Assembly (NCBI GenBank): GCA_910591455.2
Contig: OU342806.1
Coordinates: 7,120,275-7,184,274 of the forward strand
Length of the DNA stretch: 64,000 bases
Direction: 5' to 3'
DNA from: Pholis gunnellus
Taxonomy: Eukaryota > Chordata > Actinopteri > Perciformes > Pholidae
Below, one piece after another: positions 36,963-50,407 of the stretch; the first letter of the stretch is position 1; every line of letters begins with the position of its first letter. The notes beneath the pieces are model-generated. The model searched no databases. It saw only the letters and a list, made by a program, of their open reading frames with translations, and was not told the DNA's origin. The position numbers were made by a program, and so were the translations under genes.

Positions 36963-37827
36963 AGCATTTTCCCTCAGCGTTTATTTCAAATCCGCCCGCT
37001 CCACATCATGACTGATACATCTTAAGAAGAGCGCTGGACTGAAAATAAATAAAACACTTCTCACAGTTGTCTTTACTTGGACCTGTTTATTTGTGACCAT
37101 TAATCACGAATATAAGGTCCGAATTTCTCTGCCGCAGTAAGACACATGTAAGGCTGCAGGGTTGTCAAACAGAGAAGGACAGATATAAATGTAATTCTCC
37201 TGGAGAGCAAGCACATGACAACATGTGAAATATTGCTTATTTACCTCTTTGGAATGACTCTGTTGAAAACCAAATAAAACAAAACCGTGGGCTGCCAGCA
37301 CTGTGTATGCCACATGACCTCCTGGCTCTGCGTTATTGGTCACAGTTTTCTTTAAAGAGTTACAGAACTCCAGTTCAACTTTGAAAGAGATGAGGCTGAA
37401 AAGGATTTTTTTGTTTGTCTAATTATAAATATAATTTTTTATAAACATCTTGAAGCTGCACGAGCTCAACAAATAACACCACAGGAAATTCTGCAGTACA
37501 TACAATATATTTCATCAAGCTAAACAAGTTTAGTAACAATTGATTTCTTAATTTGTGTAAATAAAACTGAGAAAAATACAAAAACATACTAAGAAACTAT
37601 ATAAACTCCCTATTGAGTATCAGACATTCTAATATGAAATACTATAGTGATACCATAAGACAGGAAAATAACCAAGGTGAATGAGGCAATGTCCAAACTC
37701 ACAGTGCCAGACGTTAGAAGAACATTCATCCACCACTCTGCACTCTTTTCGGGTCTGTTTTGTGGGGTTTTACACACGCAAGTCATCTCTGAACCTGCGC
37801 TCCCTCTTAAAAGAAGCAGGGGAGTGA

Positions 37828-37869
<42 letters not shown>

Positions 37870-38237
37870 TTGGATGGGGTAGGGGGGTACTCGAGTCGTC
37901 CCACCTCCCTCTCTTCCAGTCAAGACGCTCCTAACTTGCAGAGCGCACTGCGGAAACTCTCCAAAGAGTTTTCAGCAGCTCCCGCTTCAGCTCTGCACCG
38001 AGTTTTAAAAAAAGAGGAGTCAGAAAAAGTTTCAGACAGGAACAACTAAACTCAGCCGCGGAGAGCGTCGGGAATGGTCCTCCAGCGGCGCGGCACATGT
38101 GAGCCGAGAGGCCACCGGTAACGGGTTTTTTGTTTTTTTATTTCAGAGGAGAGACGGGAAAAAGGTTCAGTGAGAAGAGAGCGTAAAGGAGACATCTCAG
38201 AGCTGACTTGTCAAGAGTGTCATAAAACCTCGACACG
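37828..38237 (+). promoter_or_regulatory. TIKI gene 5' region and leader with candidate uORFs
   Basis: A (GT)n tract (about 37828-37866) is followed by GC-richer, CpG-containing sequence up to the ATG at 38238. In the putative leader an upstream ATG (38074) opens a 15-codon uORF ending at 38121, and ATGTGA (38097-38102) is a start-stop element. A strong acceptor-like tract (T-rich, then TTTCAG at 38141-38146) means the mRNA leader could instead begin at 38147, which would remove both uORFs. No TATA box is evident. Confidence 0.45.
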
Positions 38238-41200
38238 ATGGTCTGTCGTCCGGGATTCAGCTTGGTCTTCCTGAGCGCTCTGCTGCACACTGCGGCACCC
38301 TGGGGCGCACACCGACCGGAGAGACCGCGGCAGTGCGACGCACCAAAGTCGGTGAGTCGTGTTGTTGTGGGGACTTTATCATTTAATTGTATCATTCTAC
38401 CTCTCTGTTCTCCAGAAAGTTAAGATACTCACACTTGTTGTCGACATCCTAAAAAGCTGTTTCTTGAAAACTTGCAGTTGGAGAATAACAGTGAAACGCA
38501 CTTTCACCATGTTCATTTTGGAGGGGAACTTTACGACAGGATCTCAAAACATTTATCATAATTATGCTCCACAATGAGGCCAAAGGTTACGACCTATTAC
38601 ACATTTGAATATGCTTTTTATTATAAGCTAGGATGAAATTATAACTTTTAGTTGCATTATTAGTGAAAATGGTTGTATAGAATAACTATAATAATATGAA
38701 TAATAATACTGGATTTTCTAAACTAATATTATTATTGTGCAGTGATCAAACACAGCAGCCTTGTCTTCAGACATATGAAGAAATTCAGGTATTTCAGAAC
38801 TGACTCATAAAATCACTTCCAAGAAGAGACGCGGGCCTCAGAATTGAAAGCAGTTGCCAAGAGAAATTGTTAAAGCTCGCCAACTTTATGGCTGTTTATG
38901 TGACAAACGCAAGAAGGGGAACACCCACCGCTGACTTTACTTCATTTGGAAAAGTTTCACCGACCTTACAGGAGTGATCGTGTTTCAGCGCAACGCACGA
39001 GGCCTTATTAAAACACTTATCGGCGCATATTGGTAAAATTATGGATGTGGCTTGAACTCTTATACCGCGAGGAAGTGCAGCAGCGCGGAGCAGCCGGCCA
39101 TAGTCCAGCACAGTTCATGTGTCCGTCTGCCTCCCACCGTGAAGGCATCCTCTGCATGAAAGGGGGAAAGTTTATTAAAATCATGACATCCAACACGTTT
39201 GTCTTCTGGGGTTAAAAAGTTCGACCTCAGCTACAGGCACGTTTTTAAATTATGACACTTGTGCGCACGGGGTCTTTTAAAGATCACAGGCTGTTGTTAG
39301 TGCATTATATCCTACAGGCGGATAATAGATCTGTTGTCAGAGATCACTGAAGACTTCGTGCTCCTTCGCTTCATGTGATTTGTAATGCGTCAGTGCAGTG
39401 GTCTCTGTTTTCTGTTAAGAGTAATTACCCCCATAAAAAGGAGCCCTTGCGCGTCAAAGCTCTCCAGAAACGTCCATGCAGCTTTAGCAGAAGTGGGGAT
39501 CTCGCCTCTCCTCAGGACACGACCACACTTTCCACGTCGAGAGGTCTTCTTTTCTGGGGTAGGCCTGTGCGCACATGTGCAAGTTAACAGATGACAAAAT
39601 GCTGCACATGCACGCAAAAAAAAAAAAGCTCTGCTCTTTAGGTTTCCGCGTCTCAGAAATACGACGGAGAATACGCTGATGCGTCTTATGCCGCATCTAA
39701 AGCGGCGTGTACTGCTCCCTGCCAATGTGGGAATTAAGTTAGAAACAAACTGTTCAAACATTTAAGTGTGTCTGCAAAGAAGAAACGCTGCTCTGAAATT
39801 AAATGTAGCACTTTTGATTTGTTTTATGTAGAGAGAGATTGAGCCAGAAATTATAAATTCATTGTAGTTAATTATAAAGATAGCAGAACATCCCACATGA
39901 TGACTCCACTGGCTTTTGGCTGCAATTTGAAACGTTGTATTTGACAAAGGCAACGTTGGCAGCGTGCAGGATAATTGAAACCCATGTTGAAGGAAATCTT
40001 GATTAAATTTGAGAAGTAAACATTTTCTAAGAATAACTTTATTTTACACTAATGGGTTTCATCCCTCAAAAGGCCTGATTACGCTGTGTCTCAGAAGCCA
40101 GGAGTTTGATATTGTTTATAGAAGTTAATTCTTTTTTCATATTTGAATAATGCCAACATCAAAGTCATAACACATGCACAGCACATCTGCAGAGCACTTA
40201 ACAAGAAACATACTTTAAACGCTATGCGGCCCTCACGCTCATTTAGAATGGCTGTGATTATTTCATTTCCATTGTGACATTGTTCTGTATTAAGATAACC
40301 GCACCAGACAAACACTTCCTGTAATATAAACCGTAGAGGACAAAAACAGTGCCGTACTTAAGGCTGTCAGCACCAGGTCTCACTGCCTGGTGTAAAACAT
40401 TTCACAAACAAAAGTATCACAGTGGGGTCAGAACGGAGAGCAGGTTTCTTTCAGCTTTTTGGCTTTCATGAGCTCCAGTGCAGTGTATTTGCACTGCAGC
40501 CTTCAAAATGCTTCCCAGCCCGAAAGAAGCGCTGGCAACCGAGGTATGCACCTAAACAATACACGGGGGTCTGTTCACAGCGCAGAAGGCCCCTCTATAA
40601 ACCCCCGGACCGCACCACAGCAGCAAACCTCGAGCTGACTCGACTTCATACCTCCCCTGGCTGCCGTCATCTCAAAACTGTATTTCAATCTTTAAGTTGT
40701 TGACCCGAGCCTGTGAGCCAGTAAACCACAACAGAGGGAAAATGTGTCCGCTTTAGTTGAACTTCTCTAAATGATGGTTCTGGTATTTCTTGCTTCCTTT
40801 TGCTCTCAAAATCGTTTCCTCCTTTTATTTCTTCTTTCCTCTGCCTCCTCCACAGCAAAGTGACATGAACTCTTTCTTGTGGAGAGTGAACCGTGCGCCT
40901 CCTCACCCACCTTCTTACTTATTTGGTACCATCCACGTGCCCTATACACGAGTCTGGGACTTCATCCCCGAGAGGTCCAAGCAGGCTTTCTACAACAGCC
41001 GCAATGTGTTCTTTGAGCTGGACCTGACCGACCCTCTGACCATCTCCAAGCTGACCAGCTGCCAGCTGCTGCCCCACGGGGAGAACCTGCAGACGCTGCT
41101 ACCTCGAGACCTGTACCGCCGCCTCAAACGCCACCTGGACTACGTCAAACACATGATGCCTTACTGGATGACCGCTGACCAGCGCGGCCGCGGCCTGTAT

Positions 41201-41425
41201 GCTGACTACCTGTTCAACGCCATTGCGGGGAACTGGGAGAGGAAAAGGCCGGTTTGGGTGATGCTGATGGTGAACTCGTTGACGGAGTGGGACGTTCGGT
41301 CCAGGGGGACGCCTGTGCTGGATCTGTTCCTGGCTCAAGAGGCAGAGAGGATGGGAAAGGCGACGGGGGCGGTGGAGCGGGTGGAGGAGCAGTGTCACCC
41401 TCTCAACGGGCTGAACTTCTCTCAG
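38238..41425 (+). CDS. trabd2a/b: TIKI-family Wnt-inactivating metalloprotease (TRABD2), first two coding exons
   Basis: Exon 1 is 38238-38351 (38 codons) and exon 2 is 40856-41425 (190 codons); both borders are AG/GT and phase 0. Residues 1-about 24 (MVCRPGFSLVFLSALLHTAA) form a signal peptide. Exon 2 carries the TraB/TIKI domain: GTIH (62-65), the first GxxH catalytic motif, and E92 in FFELDLTDP, then the very conserved ADYLFNAIAGNWERKRPVWV and HPLNGLNFSQ. Family members cleave N-terminal residues from Wnt ligands, causing their oxidation and oligomerisation, and sit at the cell surface. Later exons, with the second GxxH and the C-terminal membrane anchor, lie beyond the window. Residues diagnostic for TRABD2A and TRABD2B are mixed, so the paralogue is not assigned. 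APPHPPSYLFG has about three residues more than the human proteins as I recall them. Confidence 0.92.
38352..40855 (+). other. TIKI intron 1
   Basis: 2.5-kb intron with no recognised repeat or gene. Open frames at 39375-39761 are on both strands and lack domains. Confidence 0.7.
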
Positions 41426-44400
41426 GTAAGAGGAGGAATGAACGCTTGTTTATATTCTCATTTTTGCATTTCATTCCCTGAGGAATAGCAGGAGAAATTG
41501 CAAGAACAAGCCCGGCCTAGACGGGGCATGAGTAGATGTAACATTTATTCTGCTTGTAGTGAAGCAGGCTGAGCTCTAGAAAATGTGAGAATGTGGGAGA
41601 AAACAATATAAGGAGAAAAAAAAGTGATCAAAATCTTTCTGCTGGAGACAGCTTTACGGTTATGGATGTCCATCCACCTCACTAAACAAACACTAAACAG
41701 CTGCATGTGCAGAGAGGGTGTCAGGCTGAGCAATGCACATGTAGAACGGATTAGAGAAGGTGAGAAGAGCAGGGAGCTCTCTCTTTCATTAATGCAGACT
41801 GTCTGTCTGGCTCTCTGCAGCATTGTGGGGCTCGCACTGTAATCGGAGACTGGAAGATGAACAAAATAATCGTATTACTTGATGAGCAAAACAGCCAACC
41901 TTATCTTGTCTGATGATAAATACACGAAGGGAACATGCATCTATTTATATAATTAGTCAGTTGGAGGTCACCTAAGCTGGAGACCGGTTTTCCAACTGTG
42001 GGAGGTCCCGTGAAAAATCTGTGAAGAGCCTCAACAGCACCCAGAGGATGCTCCGTTCTAATTCATGTTCTGATGCAACATTTGATCTAAATTAAAGAGG
42101 AAAAAAAAACATCTCGGTATGTGTATTCATGCAGCCCTCCCAATCACACACATGTGCAGTGCATTCGCGGCACACCGCACACGAAGGCGCACTGTACGCA
42201 TGCAAAGCTCCATACATGCACATTGGCGGTGGCTTAGCCTCCATGTGACAGGTCTGAGGGCTCCGGGGCTAATTTGAGAGGCAGTGGGCTCCCAGCCTCT
42301 CCTCTTTCATCAGCACCTCCTAACTACGTTGTCAAAGTCCCGCTGCATGCCCCTGCACATGCCTTGGAGCTTTACTGCCCCTAGAAATAAGCTCAGCAAG
42401 GCACACTGTGCCTCACAGTAATAAAGAGGAGACGTGCTATAGCCGTTAGGAGGTTAGGAGGTGTCCTGTTGACATGTTTTCCTGTTATCTTAAAGGGATT
42501 CATGCCTCCTGTCTTTTTTCCTCTATAGAGAAGTCTCAGTCCCTGACAGTGATCTGTCTTTAGTGTGGCGCGGCACGGCAGTTGCCCCTAAAAACAACAC
42601 AGTTTTAAATAACATCCTAACAGGGTTGAGTAGCAGAACAGTGTCCAACTTTAGAAAGCTGTGTTTATGTTCCCTGAGAACTTCCATTCGACCAAAAGAA
42701 GCGTAATCTATTGATCTTCAGGGAAAAGAACAGGCACTGCATTTACATGGGATGGTAACAGTTTTACAAGACAGGTGTTCAAATTCAGACAAGAGTTTTA
42801 CTGCCTTGGAAATCCAGTCAAAATTGGCTCGTGGATAACACCAGAGCACAAGGGCCGTTGGATTTCCGAGCTTCTAACCGCCCTCGTTTCCAGATATGTA
42901 TGAGAACAATTCGGTGCTGAACTGAAGCTGACATGGCAACCATTATTCTCAATTATAATAATTTGTGATTTAATCTGAACACTATGGTTGGTTGATTCCC
43001 TCTACGCTTGACTGTAACAAGGATGAGGTCAGAAGGAGGAATAGAGGAAGGGTCGAAGAGAAAATGCGTGGGTGGGAGACAGAAGAAAGAGAAGTGAGAC
43101 ACAGAGAGAGAAAGGCAGAGATAGAGACTGACTGGGGGGAAAGACGAAAGTGTAAAGGCAGCGGAGACTGATTGCGCATCATCTCACCGCTAACGCTAAT
43201 CTGAAACATGAGCAATGCTCAAAGGGAGATCTGAGTTGGGAAACGTTCCAAACCCTGACAGCCCACATATTATTTGTTCCCAATAAAAGTAGTTGCTTAC
43301 AATATCCTGTAACTTTGACTCCGACGAGGGGCTCTTAGGAACATAAGCGCCGGTGATTCATCATCTGACACATTGTAGGTTTCTCATAGGCACCTGGTCC
43401 CGAGCGCCACTGGTAGACGGGTGGTCTTGAGGCACTGGTCCAGGTCTACAGGTTAGATGTTGCCGGGGGGGACCTGTGACCTCATTCTCTGTGGGATGGG
43501 AGGAGGTGGAGCGGGCATATTAATGCAGCGCTCTCCAGTTAGCAGCGGTGATGTGTTGGTGCTATGGCGTGGGAGGGGACGGAGAGACGTCGAGTGTGCC
43601 AGAGCTTTCTTTAGACCATTGTGGTCTAAGAAGAGCTCTGTCTGTCTGAGACCTTTCTATGGTCTCTTTAGATCACAGAGAGGTGCGGGCGTCTCTGTGC
43701 GAGGCAGTTTAGAGTTTGTGGAAACAAAGGCGGGTCGCGGTGCATGGTTCTTCTCCAGTTCTTTGGAGGCCGACGCAGGTTGACAGCTGGGCCGGCCGGC
43801 CGGCACCGATGTCTTTGTGAATGCTTTGAGCAGCGATTGGGAACAGCTGGAGAATGCATAGTCGGCTCAGAGGGTGCGAGCTGCACAATCACAGCAGCAG
43901 GAGGTGACTCCTTTGCAGCCGCTTCACTCAAGGGCAGATCAATGAGTTACCATCATGGCTTATGTATCTCTATAAATACATACAATAAGAAATCAGAAGA
44001 TGCAAGGTACATTTACATCTTCTGAAATTAAGTACATCAACAGTCTCAGTCACAATGGTACAGTGCACAGTACCAAACCCCAAAGTCTTATTTGTATGTT
44101 ATTGGTGTTAAGATGTGGAACAGAAACTGCTCCGGTGCAAAGTTGCTTTTGGGAAACTCGAGGGCGGCTCCAGCCTGTGGGCCTCTCTCCCTCCCACCAA
44201 ATAAACACCCGTATTTATTTTCCCTGGGTCGCGTTGCAGCCGAGGCCACTGGCCCATGTCGTAGAGAAATTACATCATATCAGTGGCGCCTGTCTCCTGG
44301 GCAGGGGTCAAGGGTCACGGCGGGAGGTGGTAGTGGAGCCGCGGAGCAGCAGAGCGGTAAGGAGACTGGCAGTCTGCTGGGGGTCAGTCTGGGCACTGCT

Positions 44401-46687
44401 GAGCAGGCAGGCAGCGCCCAATCTCATAGAATACCTGGCCCAACCTCTCAACAGGATGACTTTCCGTCAGCTCAGGCTCTGTTGTGCCATTATTTGTGCA
44501 ACTGTGTGTGTGAGTAAAAGAGAGAGAGAGAGATGGCTGACAACGGTTGTCACCCCACGGCTGGAGAGGGGAGCGGGTTAAGGTTTTAAGAGCTGGGAGG
44601 GTGGATGGTGACAGAATCCAGTTCCCTCTCAGCAGGAGGTCGTCCTCTGTTTACAGCTTCAGTGACAACCTGACATGTCTATTTCAATCAGTTAACCTCC
44701 GCTGTCAAGCTGAGGCTTTCTGCTGTGCTGACACTGCAGCCTCACCACACATGCTTTGGTCACAGTGGGGCACTCTCAGGCCAAAACATCACAACAGTGT
44801 ATTTCTTTGTGGTAAATTAATATAAAATGTGATTAAAATTTAGTTTTTCCAAGATGTCTTGGAAAAGAGCATGGTGCTAGGATAGCAACCGCTGAATTTA
44901 CACACAGTGGTCACAAAGTGAAACTTCTGTCTGTCTGGGCCAGAGACATTCCCTTTAACTGTGTGCAGACCCACACGGCCTGTGTTTCCCATAAGTCGCT
45001 ATTACTTTATATGATATTCAATTTGATTTGCATTGGTGTTTGGTTTTCCAATTCAGATTGGACCTCACAAAGTATATGGCCCGAGGATACAATGATAAAA
45101 TGATTTAAAAAGTAAGTAAAATACAGCACATATCCAGGAGAAACGTCTTTCCCTGTACACATCCAGTGGTTTCTGGCTGTACGTGCCACTTATTTGATGA
45201 GCATTTATGGTAAGCGGTGAGTTTAATACTGTGAGCCCAGCGTGGGGAATGTCTCCCGGCCGGGCGAGGGTTGCTAAGAGTAACAGCAGTGCTGAAATCA
45301 AAATAAGATTCTCATGTGTCGCATCAAATCATGCAGAATACTTTGCGTTGTGTTCTTTGGACCTTGTTCACCTAAACAGGGCATCTTTAAAGGGAGGAAT
45401 TAAGTAACATCCAACCTTACCCATATCCAAACATTTACATTCCGTGACGGGTGTGCAAGTTTAGGTTTTGAAGCGGTGTGTTGGCCACAGAGGCTGAACT
45501 GATGGAAAAAGCAACTCTTTGTCTGCTCTCTGCTCTTCTTTTCTCTGACCTTCCCACTCCTTCTCGCTCCCTATCTTTCTCTCTGACATGTCCCGAGGCT
45601 CTGGTCGTCCCATTGCTCATCTGCACACACGGCAACTGGAAAAAGAGGAGGAGGAGGAGGGGGAGGAGGAGATTACCTTTAAAGTGTGCTGGCGACATGT
45701 ATCCCCTCTTTAAGCATGACATCTGAGGGTGTTTCACATCTAAGCTATAATTACCTGCTCAAATATGTGGAAAACGGCGAGGCAACTCGTATCAGGCCGA
45801 TCATCTGGTCCTGTCGGCAGGCGGACGGCAGTCTCACTGTTGCACTAATGACTTAATAGGCCCCTTAATGACCAAATAGCCCGCTGCCATCCAGAAGCAC
45901 TTAGACAATTATGTGCTGGCCAGAACACTGCAGGCTGATGGCGAGATGGAGGGAGGTAGAGAGGCTGGATGTTAGGGACGCTGAGAAAACAGGGGCACTG
46001 TGCACTTGACAACTGAACAAATCACAATTTCTTTTACTGGTTTCATATTTTGTGAGAAAAAATGGTTAAAGCTATGATAGAGCTAGAGAGCAGGCAGCAG
46101 ACAAGAGCTGACAGGAACCTGGTACAGGGCGGCTACAAGAAATGTTCCACTTAAACAAAGTGCCACAATTTTAGCATTTCCTTAACTGGAAAACTCGAGT
46201 CAACACAGGCTATCACGATAACTCTCTCCACTCACTCCTTTAACGAAAGTTGAAAGTGGCAAGTTCAGCAGCAGTGAAGCGTGCAGGGAAAGTGGGAACA
46301 TAAAAAAAAAGAAGAATTCTTCTGTGAACTATTAACTCGACTGTGATCCCCGCGGTCCTCCATAAACCCGCTGCTGTGTCTCCATTCAGTGAATCCAACA
46401 GAGGTCACATCCCTCGTCACACTGAGTTCTGTACCTGAGAGACCTGAAGTAATGACTCCACCACATTGTCACTGAGCTGAGTGCCTCTGAGGTAGTGAGT
46501 TAGTGAGCGCGGCGGGTCAAAGTGCTCTTCCATACTTTAGTGTTCAATGTGCCAAATCCTTCGCCCACATTCTCCCTTTGTTGGAGAGAATGAGCGTTCC
46601 TTTCTGCTCAAGCGGCCTCGCGTCACACTGTGGATCCATCTTCACTCCGCAGTCATCATCCCTTCAAATGAGGACCAAAGCATACGC

Positions 46688-46690
<3 letters not shown>

Positions 46691-46774
<84 letters not shown>

Positions 46775-46881
46775 GTACTCTGTTTCTGTATAATTATATT
46801 GTCATCCTAGCAGTGGAAATTGCAATAAAGAGAACGGTGTTTGAGCGTGTTTTCCAGGCAGGTAGTATCAAAGACACAAAC

Positions 46882-46952
<71 letters not shown>

Positions 46953-46954
46953 CA
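46691..46954. repeat. two long (AC)n microsatellites
   Basis: AC tracts at 46691-46771 (about 40 units) and about 46887-46954 (interrupted by AAAC), separated by about 115 bp. The longest dinucleotide block in the window. Confidence 0.95.
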
Positions 46955-48572
46955 TTATATTTCCACAATACACATTTGCTCATCACAACAAGGGAATCTG
47001 CAGTAAACTGTATGGAGCTGGAGGTTATTTTCTATGGGATGGGCAGGTAGTTTCCATGCAGGCTGAGGTTAATCTCAGGTTGTCTGGGCCAGAGGCTGAT
47101 TGATCACAGACAGGAATGTGACTGACTGATTTCCTCAGAGACCCACTTGGCCCCTCTGGAATGTTGTTGTCTTTTGGGACGTCGTTGTTTGTAACCTTTG
47201 TTTAACCAGGTTAGCCCCCTAAAGCCCCCTAAAAAAGCCCCCCAATGTATGTGTCTGTGATGTGATGTGTGCGCCGCTTAAGTCTGTGCTTCTCTTTAGA
47301 TTCTCTTCATCACTCACAATTACATTCTACCTTCATATATTTCATCTAATATCGACTTTGAGATGAGGCTTAAATAAAAGTAATCAGCTCGTGAATACAT
47401 GGAAACATATTTTGTCTTTGTATCAGTTTTTTTTAGGCTTTAAGTATTTTTCAACAATACTCGCGTAACTGTGAGGTTGATGCCCAAGAAAACATACCGT
47501 CCAAAACAAACGTTTTTCCCCCGCACTGTGTCTCTGGCCGAAAGCGATGAACTCAGCTGCGTGATCACTTGTGGCCCCAACCGGCTGGGGGACGGGTAGT
47601 GAGTGAGGTGTCAGCTTTTAATCAATGGCAGCATCAAACAGGCAAAACAAGGTGTTTTGAGAATGTGTCCGTCACTGCAACCACCAGAGGTCCTTGAGCA
47701 TGCAGCCATAAATGAGCACCCAAGATATTATGCCGTTTGGGACAGCAGTATGCAAGATTAGCTGTGGACAGACACAGGGATGCACACACACACACACAAA
47801 CGCACGCATACACATCAGGCAGAGATAACATTGCTATTGTTAAGGTTTGGTTAGGCGCAGGCATAAAAACGACTTGGTTTTGGAAAGATCATGGTTTGGG
47901 TTCAAATATATTACAGTGGTCATGGTTAAAAGAAATCAATTTTGAGTGTTTGCAGGTAACAGGAAGTAAACAGGCGGCTCCTTAGTCAAAGTTAAATATT
48001 TTGTTGATCCTCCTGTAGATTTTGTTGCTCTGTAGGTTGTCGTGCTGTTTCCTCCGTTGCTCCTGACAGACAGCAGTAATAATTCCAACGTCCTCCAGAG
48101 GGCTTTGTCCCTTGAATTCAAACAAAAGTCACTTTTGGTCTTTTTTTTCTCTGAGCGACAGTGAATAATCTGCTTCCAAACATGTACTGCTTTGGTGGTT
48201 TATGATCGTGTAATCCTGAATTCCTCTTCCTCAGGGGTGCAGTAGCAAGAATTTTACACATAAACAGACACAGACAATTGGGGCTAAATGGGACGAAGTA
48301 GTGTGAGTAGCGTGCACAGATTTCTATCCACACCATCTACCTTTAAAAGCATCGAGGAACCAATTCTCGGCACAAAACAGTCATAAAAAATACGGCATAT
48401 TGGTGCTAAGAAACATAAAGAGTGTAAGAGCAGCACCCGACGAGTAACCGGACAACGTGGTGTGTCAGTATCGCCCAGTGTGAGCGAACACGGAAAAACG
48501 ATTGCCAGTACGCCATGGCATGCAACTTTCCATGTCGGATGTTTGGTGGTCTGAGATGAACTCAGCGTACCA

Positions 48573-48578
<6 letters not shown>

Positions 48579-48612
<34 letters not shown>

Positions 48613-48821
48613 GCCAACGGTCATAAATAGGGCCCAGGAGAGTTGTGTTGTGTGAGCCAGGCTTGTCGGGGATTAGGTAGCATTAGCAGAGCCCTCTCAA
48701 TGAACCCGGTTTTAATGTGACCCATGCGTCTTCTCTGCCCCCTCTGCCTTGTCCCCATTATACACAACCCAGTGGAGCACTTCAGCTCTTCTTTCCATAA
48801 CCCCCCCGCCCCCCCCCCCCT
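48579..48821. repeat. (AC)n and poly-C tracts
   Basis: AC tract at 48579-48610 and a C run interrupted by one G at 48801-48820. Confidence 0.93.
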
Positions 48822-49363
48822 CCAAAAACCTTCACTTTCTTACTTACTTGCATGATCCCGCAAGTCAAATGATAATGTTTCAGTTGTGCTTTTACTGTTT
48901 ATTTATCCAGTCAGGCGTGTGGGGAACATGTACGTCATTTTTTTGGGCTAATTCTGCGTGTCACACATTCACTGAGCTGTGCTTATTCACACTTGGATCA
49001 GTCCTGCATAAACAACCTGTAAAAACACTCTGACTCGACTTCAGTCTCATACAAGAAGTGCTGATTTGGGCCAAATGCAGGTTTTTCATGATTAAACAAT
49101 CTGAGGTTGAGAAGCACCGCTTACGCCGTGTCAAGATTGTTTCAATCTAACTCTGTCAGAGAAGAGAGCTGAGAAGAACAACAAAAAACATAATCGAGCA
49201 ATCATAAAGGCTTTAACCACCGACATAACTGGCCCAAAGTAAAATGTTAGAACCCTCTCTGAAAGGCTCAAGTGTGAAACAGGTGAGCCGTAATTACATT
49301 ACACTTTGTCTCAGGAAGCAGTTGATACTCCTGCTTGGCCCTGTAAACTATTGATTTCATAGC

Positions 49364-49550
49364 CAGTGGTCGAAGAAGTACTCAAACCTTTTACTGAAGT
49401 AAAAGCAGCAATACCACAGTGTAGAAATACTCTGTTACAAGTACAAGTCCTGCACTCAAAAACTAAGGTGCAGTTGGTAAAGGTCATTTGAATTATTCTA
49501 TATACTGCCGGGTAGCTTGTGAATTTACCCCCGGGGATCAATAAAGTCTC
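49364..49550 (+). repeat. dispersed teleost repeat plus retroposon-like tail
   Basis: CAGTGGTCGAAGAAGTACTC, AAGCAGCAATACCACAGTG and AATACTCTGTTACAAGTACA (49364-about 49465) match a very common percomorph repeat known to me from memory. It is followed at about 49509-49545 by GTGAATTTACCCCCGGGGAT and CAATAAAGTCTC, resembling the 3' tail of L2-like LINEs and their SINEs. Confidence 0.65.
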
Positions 49551-50393
49551 AGTTGTTAGTGAGCACATAAATCCTGTCATCCGTTCTACCCCACCATGCA
49601 ATTGGGGCGACGCCCATTACACATCTCTCCATGTAAGAGAACCTCTCAGCTGAAGGAGGCAGACAGACGAAACAGCAGGCGAAGGCAAGAAAAGACCGCA
49701 GGTAGAGACACGGGGAGGCAGGAGGCAGGAGACAGGCTCCAGAGCCATTAACAAGTCTTCAGACACAGATGTTCTCGTACAACCAAACAAACAGTGGTTG
49801 CAGGGGATAGATTACTGCACAGATAAGTGAAAGCACAAACACAGAACCTCACAGGTCAAACAAAGCCGAGTCATGAAAAATGTTACCGTCTGTCGACACT
49901 TTCATCCTCCCGTGTCAGAAATGTTCTCGGTCACAACCCTTTGTAGTTCCTCCCTGTAACACATAACAGGACGGGTGCATGTATGAGTCCGTCTTCATCA
50001 GGTCTAGATGTGGGTGCACATCCTTGTGATGGATTTGACTGCATTTGGCTGCTTTTCAAAGGCCACACCATGGTTAGTGTAGATTAAAAACAGCAAAGTG
50101 TCTATTTAAAAACGGATCCCAAAGCAGCAGCTGACCACCTGGACGGGCAGTAGGCCCTCACGTTGCTGCGGCCTTCATCAAAAAACCCTTAAGACCCCGG
50201 TCAATACATTAGTTTTACCCCAGCGTGCCCTCAGTAGCTCAGGGGATTTCAAGCGTTTGTGCATTCAGGCCTCTGTTTCACCTTTCAAATTAGGGCTCCC
50301 AGAACTTTCTCTGAGCCGGATTGACAGAGGGAGCCGATTGCCCTCGTCCTCGCCCTCTGGACGACCCCATCTCTTTGGCTGAAGCCCCAGAAG

Positions 50394-50407
50394 CCCCCCC
50401 CCCCCCT
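50394..50407. repeat. poly-C run
   Basis: C homopolymer of about 14 bases within a C-rich stretch. Confidence 0.9.

Noticed and set aside
41099..41398. 99-aa minus-strand ORF
   Set aside because: Antisense to TIKI exon 2, whose + frame is strongly conserved.
46503..47103. long (HT)n ORFs
   Set aside because: Pure translation of the AC microsatellites at 46691-46954.
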